From Marinarcus sediminis (GTDB lineage: Bacteria > Campylobacterota > Campylobacteria > Campylobacterales > Arcobacteraceae), in NCBI RefSeq assembly GCF_048571275.1, contig NZ_CP182357.1, positions 930,001 to 994,000 on the forward strand: a stretch of 64,000 bases of DNA, in the 5' to 3' direction. This document shows positions 17,450-25,931 of this stretch, in pieces (within the stretch, counting starts at the first letter, position 1; each line of letters opens with the position of its first letter). The translations under genes were made by a program, and so were the position numbers. The notes under the pieces are model-generated. The model did not search any database. It was not told where the DNA came from and was given only the letters and a program-made list of their open reading frames with translations.

Positions 17450-18493
17450 TTAGAGTTCAATCAGTTTTGCGACGGTTTTGGAACTCCCGTGTTGTAAGTA
17501 GGCTCTTAAGTGTTTTGAATCGGCAAAAAATTGCTCTTTATTCATGGTGTGATACTCTGTCAAAAGATTCTCTACTGTCACTTCTTCTTGTAAAAACTCT
17601 TTGTGAATAGGCGCTTTTCCCATTTTTTCAAAAAAGATATTCGCCAGTCCAATATAGGGAAGTTTGACGAATTTTCTTCCAATAAAATAGTCCAGTTTTT
17701 TCGCAATATAACTCAAACAAAAGGGTGTGCCAATAATGGCAGCTTCAAGAGTAGCAGTACCACTGCATACAAAAGCAAAGTCCGCTTCGGCCAAACTTTC
17801 ATGTGCATTTCGTGAGATTTCAAAGTGGGAAATATCACCATAAATTTTATCTATATAGGTTTGGTCAAACTTCGCAGGAATAATCAAGACCGCTTTTTTA
17901 TCAGGAATTTGAAGCGCAAGCTCTTTATAAATGGGCATCAGTTTTGTGATTTCTGTTTTTCGACTTCCGGGCATGAATGCAATTTTCCCACTCTCTTGAA
18001 GTGAGTTTTTAAATTGGGTAATTTCATCAAGCAAAGGGTGACCCACATATTGGATTTTCTCTTTTTGAGTGTATATCTCTTTTTCAAAGGGCAAGATGGA
18101 ACACAGTGTATCGCAATAGGCTTCTATTTTTTTAACACGCCCTTTTTTCCACGCCCACGCTTGGGGTAAAATATAATAAATGATCTCTTTGTTGGGGTAC
18201 TGTTCTTTGATTTTTTTTGCCAAAGGAAGGTTAAATCCAGAGGCATCCATAAGTAAAACTTTGTCCGCTTCTTGTGCCAATGTTGCCATTTGTCTGTTGA
18301 GTTTTAAAAAGAATGGGAGTTTTTTTAGAGCGTCAATAAATCCCATGACCGCTAATTCCGTTACATCATATGTAGGAGTGCCTAAAGTTTTATCAAATAT
18401 CCCAATGAGTTCAATATCTTGACTTAAATATTTTTTCAATTCAGCAAGGTGAATATTCGATGAGGTCTCCATTGCACTTACAAGTAGTTTCAT
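17450..18493 (-). CDS. lpxB: Lipid-A-disaccharide synthase LpxB
   Basis: A 347-residue GT-B glycosyltransferase (GT19) joining UDP-2,3-diacylglucosamine and lipid X. Recognised by MDASGFNLPLAKKIK, YYILPQAWAWKKGR, the AFMPGSRKTEI loop and CSGTATLEAAIIGTPF. Shorter than the E. coli enzyme (382) but usual for Campylobacterota. It is the first gene of the lpxB-fabZ-lpxA-clpX-mreB-mreC run; queH ends 50 bases upstream on the same strand. Confidence 0.95.
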   Translation of the reverse strand: MKLLVSAMETSSNIHLAELKKYLSQDIELIGIFDKTLGTPTYDVTELAVMGFIDALKKLPFFLKLNRQMATLAQEADKVLLMDASGFNLPLAKKIKEQYPNKEIIYYILPQAWAWKKGRVKKIEAYCDTLCSILPFEKEIYTQKEKIQYVGHPLLDEITQFKNSLQESGKIAFMPGSRKTEITKLMPIYKELALQIPDKKAVLIIPAKFDQTYIDKIYGDISHFEISRNAHESLAEADFAFVCSGTATLEAAIIGTPFCLSYIAKKLDYFIGRKFVKLPYIGLANIFFEKMGKAPIHKEFLQEEVTVENLLTEYHTMNKEQFFADSKHLRAYLQHGSSKTVAKLIEL

Positions 18494-18543
18494 AATCAGC
18501 TTCCATTCAGTTTAATTTACGCACATTATAGCAAAAGTTGCTC

Positions 18544-19620
18544 TTAGTAAAGCATTATCTCTTCAACATCTTCGTAGGTTTTAGCATTCACTTCAATCTC
18601 AAATTTACCCTCAGAAAGTTTGTCAATGACAATAATGGTACTTAAATCATACCGTGAAGTGACGATTTCATCTCGAATGGATAACTCATGAGCAAACTCA
18701 AGCGGATGAAACATAAGCTCTTTAACACTGAGGTATTGCATTTTAGCCATGGCATTAAATGTTTCAAGTTCAATGATTTTTACTTCGTCTCGGTTCAGAT
18801 AAAAAACGCCATTGTTTGAGTACTCAACTCGACCATTCATTTTGCCATTGGCAAGTTTTGAGTAACACAAAATATACGCAGGAATCACCTCTTTATTGAG
18901 AGAAACTTTGCCACTTAAAAGCCGATAGTTGAGAATTCTTTGTTTGATAATTTTATAAGGTTTCTTCTTAAGTTCTAAGATATTTCTTTGTTGATACAAA
19001 GCCAATCGCTGTTCAATCGATTCGGGAAGAATCTGTTTATTCATGGGAGAAAACATCTCATCCATGAGTTTGTCTTGGTGCTGTCTTTGCTGTGTAAGGC
19101 CAAACAGACAACCGCAATAATTTTGTCGGTAGAGTGAGTGCTCTTTGACCACCTCTCCTTGGAGTTGAGTGCCGTTGCCACTTCTGTAATCTTTAAAGAT
19201 AAACTCCATATTATGTTTAGAAGCCAATTCTTGTCCAATGGTCTCTAACTTATCTTGTGATTTTTTAGGAGAGATCAAAAGCGTTGTGGTGAATTTATCA
19301 TGACCCAACTCTTTGGCTTTTTCTACACTGTTTGAGAGGCGTTCATCAAAACAGACTGTGCAACGATCCCCCTTTTCAGGCGCATTTTCTAAACCTTTGA
19401 CGGCATTGAGCCATTTCTCTAAATTGTAAGGCCCTTCAAGCAGTTCAATGCCCAATTTTTGACATGAGTACTTCACATCTTGGTATCTTAACGCATATTC
19501 ACTGTAAGGGTGAATATTGGGGTCATAAAAATATCCCACAATCTCTTCTTGGGGATACTCCTCTTGAATTTTCTCTAAAAAGTAGTGGCTATCAACCGAA
19601 CAGCAAATATGAACAAGCAA
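18544..19620 (-). CDS. queH: Epoxyqueuosine reductase QueH with C-terminal extension
   Basis: A 358-residue protein whose first about 190 residues are a QueH (DUF208) domain, the non-cobalamin enzyme for the last step of queuosine tRNA modification. The cysteine pattern is intact: CC at 6-7, the pair in RCTVC near residue 87-90 and the pair in NYCGCLFG near 170. A further 165 residues follow (from about 195) with no domain I recognise; QueH proteins of about 200 residues are the common form. Start ATG at 19620. Confidence 0.85.
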   Translation of the reverse strand: MLVHICCSVDSHYFLEKIQEEYPQEEIVGYFYDPNIHPYSEYALRYQDVKYSCQKLGIELLEGPYNLEKWLNAVKGLENAPEKGDRCTVCFDERLSNSVEKAKELGHDKFTTTLLISPKKSQDKLETIGQELASKHNMEFIFKDYRSGNGTQLQGEVVKEHSLYRQNYCGCLFGLTQQRQHQDKLMDEMFSPMNKQILPESIEQRLALYQQRNILELKKKPYKIIKQRILNYRLLSGKVSLNKEVIPAYILCYSKLANGKMNGRVEYSNNGVFYLNRDEVKIIELETFNAMAKMQYLSVKELMFHPLEFAHELSIRDEIVTSRYDLSTIIVIDKLSEGKFEIEVNAKTYEDVEEIMLY

Positions 19621-19685
19621 GTATAACTCCTAAATTTTAAGACTATTATAGTAAAATTTTATATAAAAGATAAAAGGTCAATCAT

Positions 19686-20069
19686 ATAAAAAAATATTTA
19701 AAGACTGTTTTAATTTCACTTTTTTTAAGTGCGTGTGCTCTTAACCAACCCAGCATTTCTCAAAGTGCAACCATTTTAATCAAAACACCTACCATGAAAT
19801 TTCATGATAAAGGGTTTATCAATAAATTCTCCAACCACACCCAAGTGCAAATCTATTCAGCAGGTAATGTGGTGTTAGATTTAGATATGTATGAACATCA
19901 AGTCTGCAAAGAGACCTTTAAATGCCAAAATATCGAACAATTCAACCGCGAAAATTTAGATGCGTCGTATCGTACCAATATCATCAAACACCTCTTTGAC
20001 AGTGAAGAAAAAGAGGTGATTTTTAGAGATACTATCCATCACATTTTGATTAAAATCAGTAAAGATTAA
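19686..20069 (+). CDS. Small lipoprotein with apparent ATA start codon
   Basis: A 127-codon frame. The only ATG (19794) would give 91 residues lacking a signal. The in-frame sequence upstream encodes KKYLKTVLISLFLSAC-ALNQ, a textbook lipoprotein signal with lipobox LSAC, running back to an in-frame TAA at 19671. The codon in the expected place, nine bases after AAAGG, is ATA. So the gene either starts at AUA, lost its ATG by one base, or carries a sequence error. The mature protein is unrecognised; it has two cysteines (VCKETFKC). Its stop overlaps the convergent IclR gene by four bases. Confidence 0.65.
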   Translation: MKKYLKTVLISLFLSACALNQPSISQSATILIKTPTMKFHDKGFINKFSNHTQVQIYSAGNVVLDLDMYEHQVCKETFKCQNIEQFNRENLDASYRTNIIKHLFDSEEKEVIFRDTIHHILIKISKD

Positions 20070-20803
20070 TGACTCAATTGAGGATTGACCAGTTTAAATA
20101 TCTCTTGCCCCATTTCATGCATTTTTTCTTCATTCATTCGCACCGATAATCCCGAAATTCCAACCGTTCCCACAAACTCTTTTCTGGCATTAAAATAAGC
20201 AACCGCAACTGAGCATAACCCAAACTCATGCTCTTCATTGCCAATGGCATACCCTCTTTGTTTAATCACTTCAAGCTCTTTTTGCAACTTTGAAACACTT
20301 GTGATGGTGTTATTCGTATAGGCTTTAAGTGTTAAGGTGTTTATATCCAGCTCTTTAAACGCCAAAAGCACTTTTCCAAAAGCATTGGTGTGTAAAGGTG
20401 CATGAAGTCCAATGGAGTTTCCTGTTTTTAAAACCCGATTGGATTTATCCACTTGATTGAGATACAGCACCGCATTGCCATCTAAAATCCCCACATAAGC
20501 GCACTCATTGGTTAAAAAAAAGATTTTATCCAATAGCGCTTGGGTTTTGAACACAATTTTATTGCGATCATCTTTTTCGATGATTTTGCGCATCAAATCG
20601 CTGATAATAATCTCTTTGGTGTTGTTTTTGTACTCAATAAAATCTTCACTCATTAATGTGGTTAACAGTCGCGACATCGTACTTTTATCAATATCAAGTT
20701 TTTGGCATAAAACATTGGCGGTCAGAGGTTTTGAGGCAATCATAATCTCTTTTAAAATCGATAAACCTTTGGTTAATGATTTGTTTTGGTTTTGCACAGT
20801 CAC
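20066..20803 (-). CDS. IclR family transcriptional regulator
   Basis: A 245-residue regulator. The N-terminal winged helix-turn-helix (about residues 8-65) reads KGLSILKEIMIASKPLTANVL...KSTMSRLLTTL. The C-terminal IclR effector domain (about 80-240) includes GLHAPLHTNAFGKVLLAF and GYAIGNEEHEFGLCSVAV with the usual conserved cysteine. Start codon is GTG. It is divergent from the CitE/ligase/hydratase/lyase operon across a 370-base gap, which makes it the likely local regulator; IclR proteins often respond to glyoxylate, pyruvate or aromatic acids. Confidence 0.93.
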   Translation of the reverse strand: MTVQNQNKSLTKGLSILKEIMIASKPLTANVLCQKLDIDKSTMSRLLTTLMSEDFIEYKNNTKEIIISDLMRKIIEKDDRNKIVFKTQALLDKIFFLTNECAYVGILDGNAVLYLNQVDKSNRVLKTGNSIGLHAPLHTNAFGKVLLAFKELDINTLTLKAYTNNTITSVSKLQKELEVIKQRGYAIGNEEHEFGLCSVAVAYFNARKEFVGTVGISGLSVRMNEEKMHEMGQEIFKLVNPQLSH

Positions 20804-21173
20804 TACTTCTTAATGATTTTTTTAATAGTAACATCTTTTCGTTAAATAAAATGGGTTTTGAAGCTTAAATTTAACTTATGAGCCATTTAAAAATTAAAAT
20901 AGGAGCAAAATTATCCTATTTTTATCAATTTTTCTTTTGTATGTTGAAACAAATCAATTTTTTTTTCTCACTATGTGAAACTTGTTTTTTTATAAACTCT
21001 ACAGCTACCACCAAATAGAGTCTACAGACTTTATTAAATAATTCTTAACTTTGATTCTTAGCAAAAAACTTTGGTTTGAGTTTATTTTATGTATGGATTA
21101 ATTCGGAATCATTTTTCAAAAAAGAGCCATCTGATTTGAAAAAAATTTAAAATTTATTATAAAGGTAAAAAGT
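20804..21173. promoter_or_regulatory. Divergent regulatory region, IclR gene / acyl-CoA operon
   Basis: A 370-base non-coding gap with symmetric elements. A 9-bp inverted repeat AAAATAGGA/TCCTATTTT with a nine-base spacer is at 20896-20922. An ACTCTA/TAGAGT pair spans 20996-21021. TCTACAG occurs twice (20998 and 21021). Any of these could be IclR operators. The operon start is preceded by AAAGG at 21161. Confidence 0.5.
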
Positions 21174-22307
21174 ATGACTTCATCAATTATAGATTTGTCA
21201 AAATTGACAGCAGATGATGATTTGACACCAGTGCTTGGTGGTTACTGGCCTGGAATTCAAATATATTATCCTCCTATTAAGTTTAATCCACTTGATGGAA
21301 CTTATGAAACAATGGAACAAGCAAAATATCGATTACAAAAACATGCGTATAAAACAAAAGCGCACACACTTCTTTTTGACTTAGAAGATGGGTGTCGAAT
21401 GAAAGAGATGTCACGAACTCTCTTAATTGAAGAGTTGCCAAAATTTCCTGAGCGAGATTTTCAAATTGCCGTTCGTATTAACCCTTTTAGAACAGAAGAG
21501 TATGAACAAGATTTGAAAATGTTAAAACAGATTCATAAATATATCGATGTGATTGTTTTGGCAAAAGCAGGTGAAGTGTATGGCGATGCCGAGATTCGAG
21601 ATTTATCGTCTTGGTTGGTTTCTATTGGAAGTAATTTAACCATACAACCCATTATTGAGCACCCAAAATCGCTTCAAATTGCCGATAAGTTAATGAGCCA
21701 TTCAACGGTTAAACACGTTGTGTTTGGAATTCATGACTTCTCAAAAGCGATGGCGTACAAAATCACGCCAGAGAATTGGATTGATGAGTTAGAGACATTC
21801 TTTAATATGTTAACCATGGAAGCCAGAATTCAAGGTAAAGGGGTGATTGGTGGGGTTGAAGTTTTATTGACACCCAACTCATTGCCCGATTCATGCGTAG
21901 AGAAAAAAGAGATCAGACGATGGTTGGATTTGCATGGCGATGAAGCTTCACGACATGTCTATGCTCATGCAAAAAGAGAGACAGCCATGGGATTAACAGG
22001 GAAACAAGTTATCACGCCAAATCATATCAATATTTGTAAAGTGGCGTTTACTCCCTCACCCAATGAGTTGGCAAAAGATATCAGTATCTTAAAAGCTGCC
22101 ATTGAAGCCGATGCTCTTTTAAGTGGAGCCATCAGATACAAAGGTGAAATGTTAGACCCGCCGATGTTTGGGAAATCGTTGCAAAATATTTTAAGAGCCT
22201 ATGCGTTAAAAAGTTTAAAACAAGAGGATCAAAATTTTGCACTGGAGGTGTTGTCAAAGATGCCATTGCATACGTTTAAAGAGAACTGGCCATTTGGTCA
22301 AATATAA
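21174..22307 (+). CDS. CitE-like CoA-ester lyase (HpcH/HpaI aldolase family)
   Basis: A 377-residue TIM-barrel protein of the HpcH/HpaI-CitE superfamily. Expected metal and substrate residues are present: FDLEDGC near residue 70, AVRINP (Arg), the metal Glu in PIIEHPKS and the metal Asp in GIHDFS. It is longer than CitE or Mcl2 (about 280) and has extra N- and C-terminal segments. First gene of the operon, 10 bases before the ligase fusion. Candidate reactions are cleavage or formation of malyl-, citramalyl- or methylmalyl-CoA; the substrate cannot be told from sequence. Confidence 0.75.
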   Translation: MTSSIIDLSKLTADDDLTPVLGGYWPGIQIYYPPIKFNPLDGTYETMEQAKYRLQKHAYKTKAHTLLFDLEDGCRMKEMSRTLLIEELPKFPERDFQIAVRINPFRTEEYEQDLKMLKQIHKYIDVIVLAKAGEVYGDAEIRDLSSWLVSIGSNLTIQPIIEHPKSLQIADKLMSHSTVKHVVFGIHDFSKAMAYKITPENWIDELETFFNMLTMEARIQGKGVIGGVEVLLTPNSLPDSCVEKKEIRRWLDLHGDEASRHVYAHAKRETAMGLTGKQVITPNHINICKVAFTPSPNELAKDISILKAAIEADALLSGAIRYKGEMLDPPMFGKSLQNILRAYALKSLKQEDQNFALEVLSKMPLHTFKENWPFGQI

Positions 22308-22317
22308 GGTGTCGAAA

Positions 22318-24837
22318 ATGAAATTACAAGAGTATCCACAATTACAAATTGAAGTACCCGAATTTTTAAATATTGGTGTGGCATGTACCTCTAAACATTT
22401 GGGAACACCTAAAGAGAGTGCGACTGCTATGATTATTGAAGACAGTGTGTTAGGAACAAGTCAAATCAGCTATAAAGAGTTGGCTCAAAATTCAGATAAA
22501 TTTACCAACTTTTTATACTCCATTGGTTTAGATGTAAGAGACAGAGTCTTGATTTGTTTGAAAAACTCATTGGCCTATCCAATTTCGTTTTTTGGAAGTT
22601 TGAAAGCAGGCATCATTGCCGTACCTACTTCAACGCTGTTAAGTGGTTCAGAAGTGAAGTATTTGGCAACCGATTCACAAGCCAAAGCGATTGTTTTATC
22701 GGCTTCAATGTATGCCAATTTGTTGCCTTATTTAGAAAATGTTGATAACTTAAAACATATCATCATTTCAGGTATCAGCAATATTTCTGAACTTAAAAAA
22801 CCCAATGGGATTAATATTTACAGTTTGGATGAAATTTTAGCTAACGCAAGCAGTGAAGTGAAACACTACAACTCAAAATCGGGTGAACCAGCCTATTTGG
22901 TCTATACCTCTGGAACAACTGGTTTTCCAAAGGGTGTTTTACACTCTCACCGTTCATTAGTAGGACGTGAGCCTGCCCGTGAGTTTTGGTTTGACTTTAA
23001 ACCAAACGACCGAATCATGCATTCGGGAAAATTTAACTGGACGTATGTATTGGGTTCAGCGTTGATGGATCCTTTGTACAAAGGTCACACAGTCATTGCC
23101 TATGAAGGGGAAAACGATGCAAAGAGTTGGGTTGAGTTAATCAAAAAACACCAATGTACGATTTTTATTGGTGTACCAACGATTTACCGACAAATCATAC
23201 AAAAGACCGATTTTACAATCGAAGATTGCCCAAGTTTAAGACACTGCATGAGTGCAGGAGAGCACCTTTCATCTGAAATGGTAGGGCTTTGGCAAGAGCG
23301 ATTCAAACAAGATATTTATGAAGCCATTGGAATGAGTGAGTTCTCTTACTACATTTCACACTCAAAATATCGACCAATACGACCAGGAAGTGCAGGTTTT
23401 GTTCAACCAGGTCACACAGTGAAATTATTAAACCCAGAGACTCTTGAAGAAGTTGGGGTTGAAGAAGAGGGGATGATTTGTATTGGAATCGATGACCCCG
23501 GATTGTTTTTAGAGTATTGGAATTTAGAAGAAGATACCGCTAAAGTGAAACGAAATGGATACTTCTTCACAGGCGATTATGCCAAAAAAGACAAAGACGG
23601 GTATATTTGGTTTGTGGGAAGAAAAGATGACATCATCAATACCTTTGGTTTTAGAGTCAGCCCTCATGAAATTGAAAGAGTGATGAAAACCCATGAAAAG
23701 ATTGCCGATTGTGTGGCCTTGGGAATTAATATTGATGCAGAAAAAACGATTGTTGCCATTGCCATTATTGGAAACGGTGAAATCAGTGCAGAAGATGAAG
23801 CCCATATTTTAAAGTTTGGTCAAGAGAATTTGGCGAAATATAAAGCACCCAAACAGATTCATGTATTAAAAGAGTATCCAAAAACAAAAAACGGAAAAGT
23901 GTTACGAAAAGATTTGATGAAACTCATTGATAAACGCAATGTTGAGTTGGATAAATTTAAGTCAGAAGAGTATCGCGCCAGACGTTCAATGATGTTTGTA
24001 CCAGCATACAATGAAAAAAATGTGCAACGAGCCAGAGGCTTACTTGCCGATGCCATTATTTTAGACTTAGAAGCCATTTTACAAGAACAAAAAGCACCTG
24101 CGCGAGCTTTGATTAAAAAAGAGTTTGAGAAAGATTCAAGCTTTGGAAGCAGTGAAAAAATTGTTCGAATGAATAAACTTGATAGTGATGAAATTGCTAA
24201 AGATATTGAACTCATTCAAGGCTTAGATATTGATGCCTTGTTGTTTTCATGCATTGAAAGTGGAAGTGATGTGTTAAAAGCACACGCCATTATTGAGCAA
24301 GTCAATCCAAAATTGGAGCTTATGGTGATGATTGAATCGCCGTTGGGTGTGTTAAACATTCAAGAGATTTGTGCTGCAAGTGAAGCGTTGAAGTGCGTAT
24401 TAATTGGGTCAAATTCGTTGGCTCAAAAATTACAAATCAATATCAACAACGGGTCAAAAGCGATTTTTCACTATATGTCTCAAATTTGCTTAGCTGCACG
24501 AGCGTATGGAAAAGTGGTTATTGATGGCCCACATTTTGATGTGGCCAATGAGTTCTCTTGTGAAGCCAGTGCAAAAGATGCCTTTGCTTTAGGTTGCGAT
24601 GGGAAAGCGGTGCTTCACCCCATTCAATTAGAGTATGTCAATGACATATTTACCCCTAAAAAAGCAGAAGTTGAAGAGGCAAAAGAGATGATTACCGCCT
24701 TTGAAAAAGGGTTACGAGAGGGTCGAGAAGTGATTAAATTTGGGTGCAACTTGATTGATAAAACACGAATCAACTGGGCACAACGAGTCATTACACTCTA
24801 TGACAGATACCGAGAAATTGGTAAAAACCCATTTTAA
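22318..24837 (+). CDS. Acyl-CoA ligase fused to a CitE-like lyase domain
   Basis: An 839-residue fusion. Residues about 1-540 are an ANL-superfamily acyl-CoA synthetase: AMP motif VYTSGTTGFPKGV (near 193-206), GMSEFS, GDYAKKDKDGYIWFVGRKDD and the catalytic-lysine motif PKTKNGKVLRKD (near 520-530). Residues about 553-839 form a CitE-like barrel beginning RRSMMFVPAYNEK. In it the usual DLEDA reads DLEAI, the metal Glu is kept (MIESP), but the metal Asp of G-x-x-D-L is replaced (GSNSL), so lyase activity is doubtful. The frame is open 27 codons earlier; ATG 22318 was chosen because it lies just after the upstream stop and begins the homologous region. Confidence 0.85.
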   Translation: MKLQEYPQLQIEVPEFLNIGVACTSKHLGTPKESATAMIIEDSVLGTSQISYKELAQNSDKFTNFLYSIGLDVRDRVLICLKNSLAYPISFFGSLKAGIIAVPTSTLLSGSEVKYLATDSQAKAIVLSASMYANLLPYLENVDNLKHIIISGISNISELKKPNGINIYSLDEILANASSEVKHYNSKSGEPAYLVYTSGTTGFPKGVLHSHRSLVGREPAREFWFDFKPNDRIMHSGKFNWTYVLGSALMDPLYKGHTVIAYEGENDAKSWVELIKKHQCTIFIGVPTIYRQIIQKTDFTIEDCPSLRHCMSAGEHLSSEMVGLWQERFKQDIYEAIGMSEFSYYISHSKYRPIRPGSAGFVQPGHTVKLLNPETLEEVGVEEEGMICIGIDDPGLFLEYWNLEEDTAKVKRNGYFFTGDYAKKDKDGYIWFVGRKDDIINTFGFRVSPHEIERVMKTHEKIADCVALGINIDAEKTIVAIAIIGNGEISAEDEAHILKFGQENLAKYKAPKQIHVLKEYPKTKNGKVLRKDLMKLIDKRNVELDKFKSEEYRARRSMMFVPAYNEKNVQRARGLLADAIILDLEAILQEQKAPARALIKKEFEKDSSFGSSEKIVRMNKLDSDEIAKDIELIQGLDIDALLFSCIESGSDVLKAHAIIEQVNPKLELMVMIESPLGVLNIQEICAASEALKCVLIGSNSLAQKLQININNGSKAIFHYMSQICLAARAYGKVVIDGPHFDVANEFSCEASAKDAFALGCDGKAVLHPIQLEYVNDIFTPKKAEVEEAKEMITAFEKGLREGREVIKFGCNLIDKTRINWAQRVITLYDRYREIGKNPF

Positions 24838-24848
24838 AAGGAAACGGT

Positions 24849-25904
24849 ATGGCAAAAATAAGCAATAAAATAAACCAAGGAAACTATTTTGAGGATTTTT
24901 CACTCAATCAAAAAATAGTTCACCCGCTTCCACGAACAATCAGTGAGGGTGATGTGTCGTTGTACATTGCTCTTACGGGAAGCCGATTTGCTTTACATTC
25001 AAGTGATGAATTGGCAAAAGATTTTGGGTATGAAAAACGTCCATTGGATGATTTACTCATGTTTCACTTAACCTTTGGGAAATCGGTTCAAGACATCTCT
25101 CTTAATGCCATTGCCAATTTGGGTTACGCTGAGGTGAGTTTTCCAAACCCTGTGTTTATAGGAGATACGGTCAGACTTGAAACCACAGTCATTGGGTTAA
25201 AAGAGAACTCAAACGGGAAAAGTGGAAATGTCTATGTTCACTCAATTGGTTACAACCAAAAAGGGCAAGAGATATTAAATTTAAAACGTTGGGTGATGGT
25301 ACATAAAAAAAATCCTCAAACCGTTTTAGGACTGAACAGTGTGCCAAGTTTTGAAAAAACAACGCCATTGCCAAAAGAGTTGAATATTCCAACGGTTAAA
25401 AGTGTGGACAAGCAACTCACTGGTGGAGAGTTTGTTTGGGGCGATTATGAAGTGGGTGAACGACTCAATCATATTGAAGGTATCACCGTAGATGACAGTG
25501 ACCATACCTTGGCAACCAAGTTGTATCAAAACAATGCCAAAGTGCATTTTAATGATCACATGATGAAACAAACGCCCATGAATGAACGACTCATGTATGG
25601 CGGTCATGTTATCTCAATGGTGCGAACCATTTCGTTTAATGGTTTACAAAATGCCCAATGGATTGTGGCCATCAACAGTGGTGCACATGCCAACCCAACG
25701 TTTGCAGGCGATACGATTTATGCCTACAGTGAAATTGTAGAAAAAATTGATACACCAAGAGATGACATTGGGTTATTACGTATTCGAACCGTGGGATTGA
25801 AAAACATCACACCGCAAGAAGTTGAGTCGCCGTTTGAAGAGGACGGCAAATATAAAAAATGTGTGGTTTTAGACTTAGACTACACGGTTGCAATTTTAAA
25901 ATAA
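24849..25904 (+). CDS. mch: Mesaconyl-CoA hydratase (double MaoC-like)
   Basis: A 351-residue double-hotdog protein resembling mesaconyl-CoA hydratase (beta-methylmalyl-CoA dehydratase) of the ethylmalonyl-CoA and 3-hydroxypropionate routes. Remembered hallmarks seen here: NYFEDF near the N-terminus, TISEGDVSLYIALTGSRFAL, PLDDLLMFHLTFGKSV, ISLNAIANLGYAEV and NVYVHSIGYNQ. The second half holds DDSDHTLATKLYQN, KVHFND and a final AHANPTFAGDTIYAYSE. It reversibly hydrates mesaconyl-C1-CoA to beta-methylmalyl-CoA. Starts 11 bases after the ligase fusion, with AAAAGG upstream. Confidence 0.85.
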   Translation: MAKISNKINQGNYFEDFSLNQKIVHPLPRTISEGDVSLYIALTGSRFALHSSDELAKDFGYEKRPLDDLLMFHLTFGKSVQDISLNAIANLGYAEVSFPNPVFIGDTVRLETTVIGLKENSNGKSGNVYVHSIGYNQKGQEILNLKRWVMVHKKNPQTVLGLNSVPSFEKTTPLPKELNIPTVKSVDKQLTGGEFVWGDYEVGERLNHIEGITVDDSDHTLATKLYQNNAKVHFNDHMMKQTPMNERLMYGGHVISMVRTISFNGLQNAQWIVAINSGAHANPTFAGDTIYAYSEIVEKIDTPRDDIGLLRIRTVGLKNITPQEVESPFEEDGKYKKCVVLDLDYTVAILK

Positions 25905-25931
25905 TTAATAACAATACATAAAGGATATAGT

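Noticed and set aside
17398..17460. 21-codon extension of fabZ
   Set aside because: Family N-terminus and a good ribosome-binding site fit ATG 17397.
22237..22317. 27-codon extension of the ligase fusion
   Set aside because: It overlaps the upstream CitE-like gene out of frame and has no homologous sequence.
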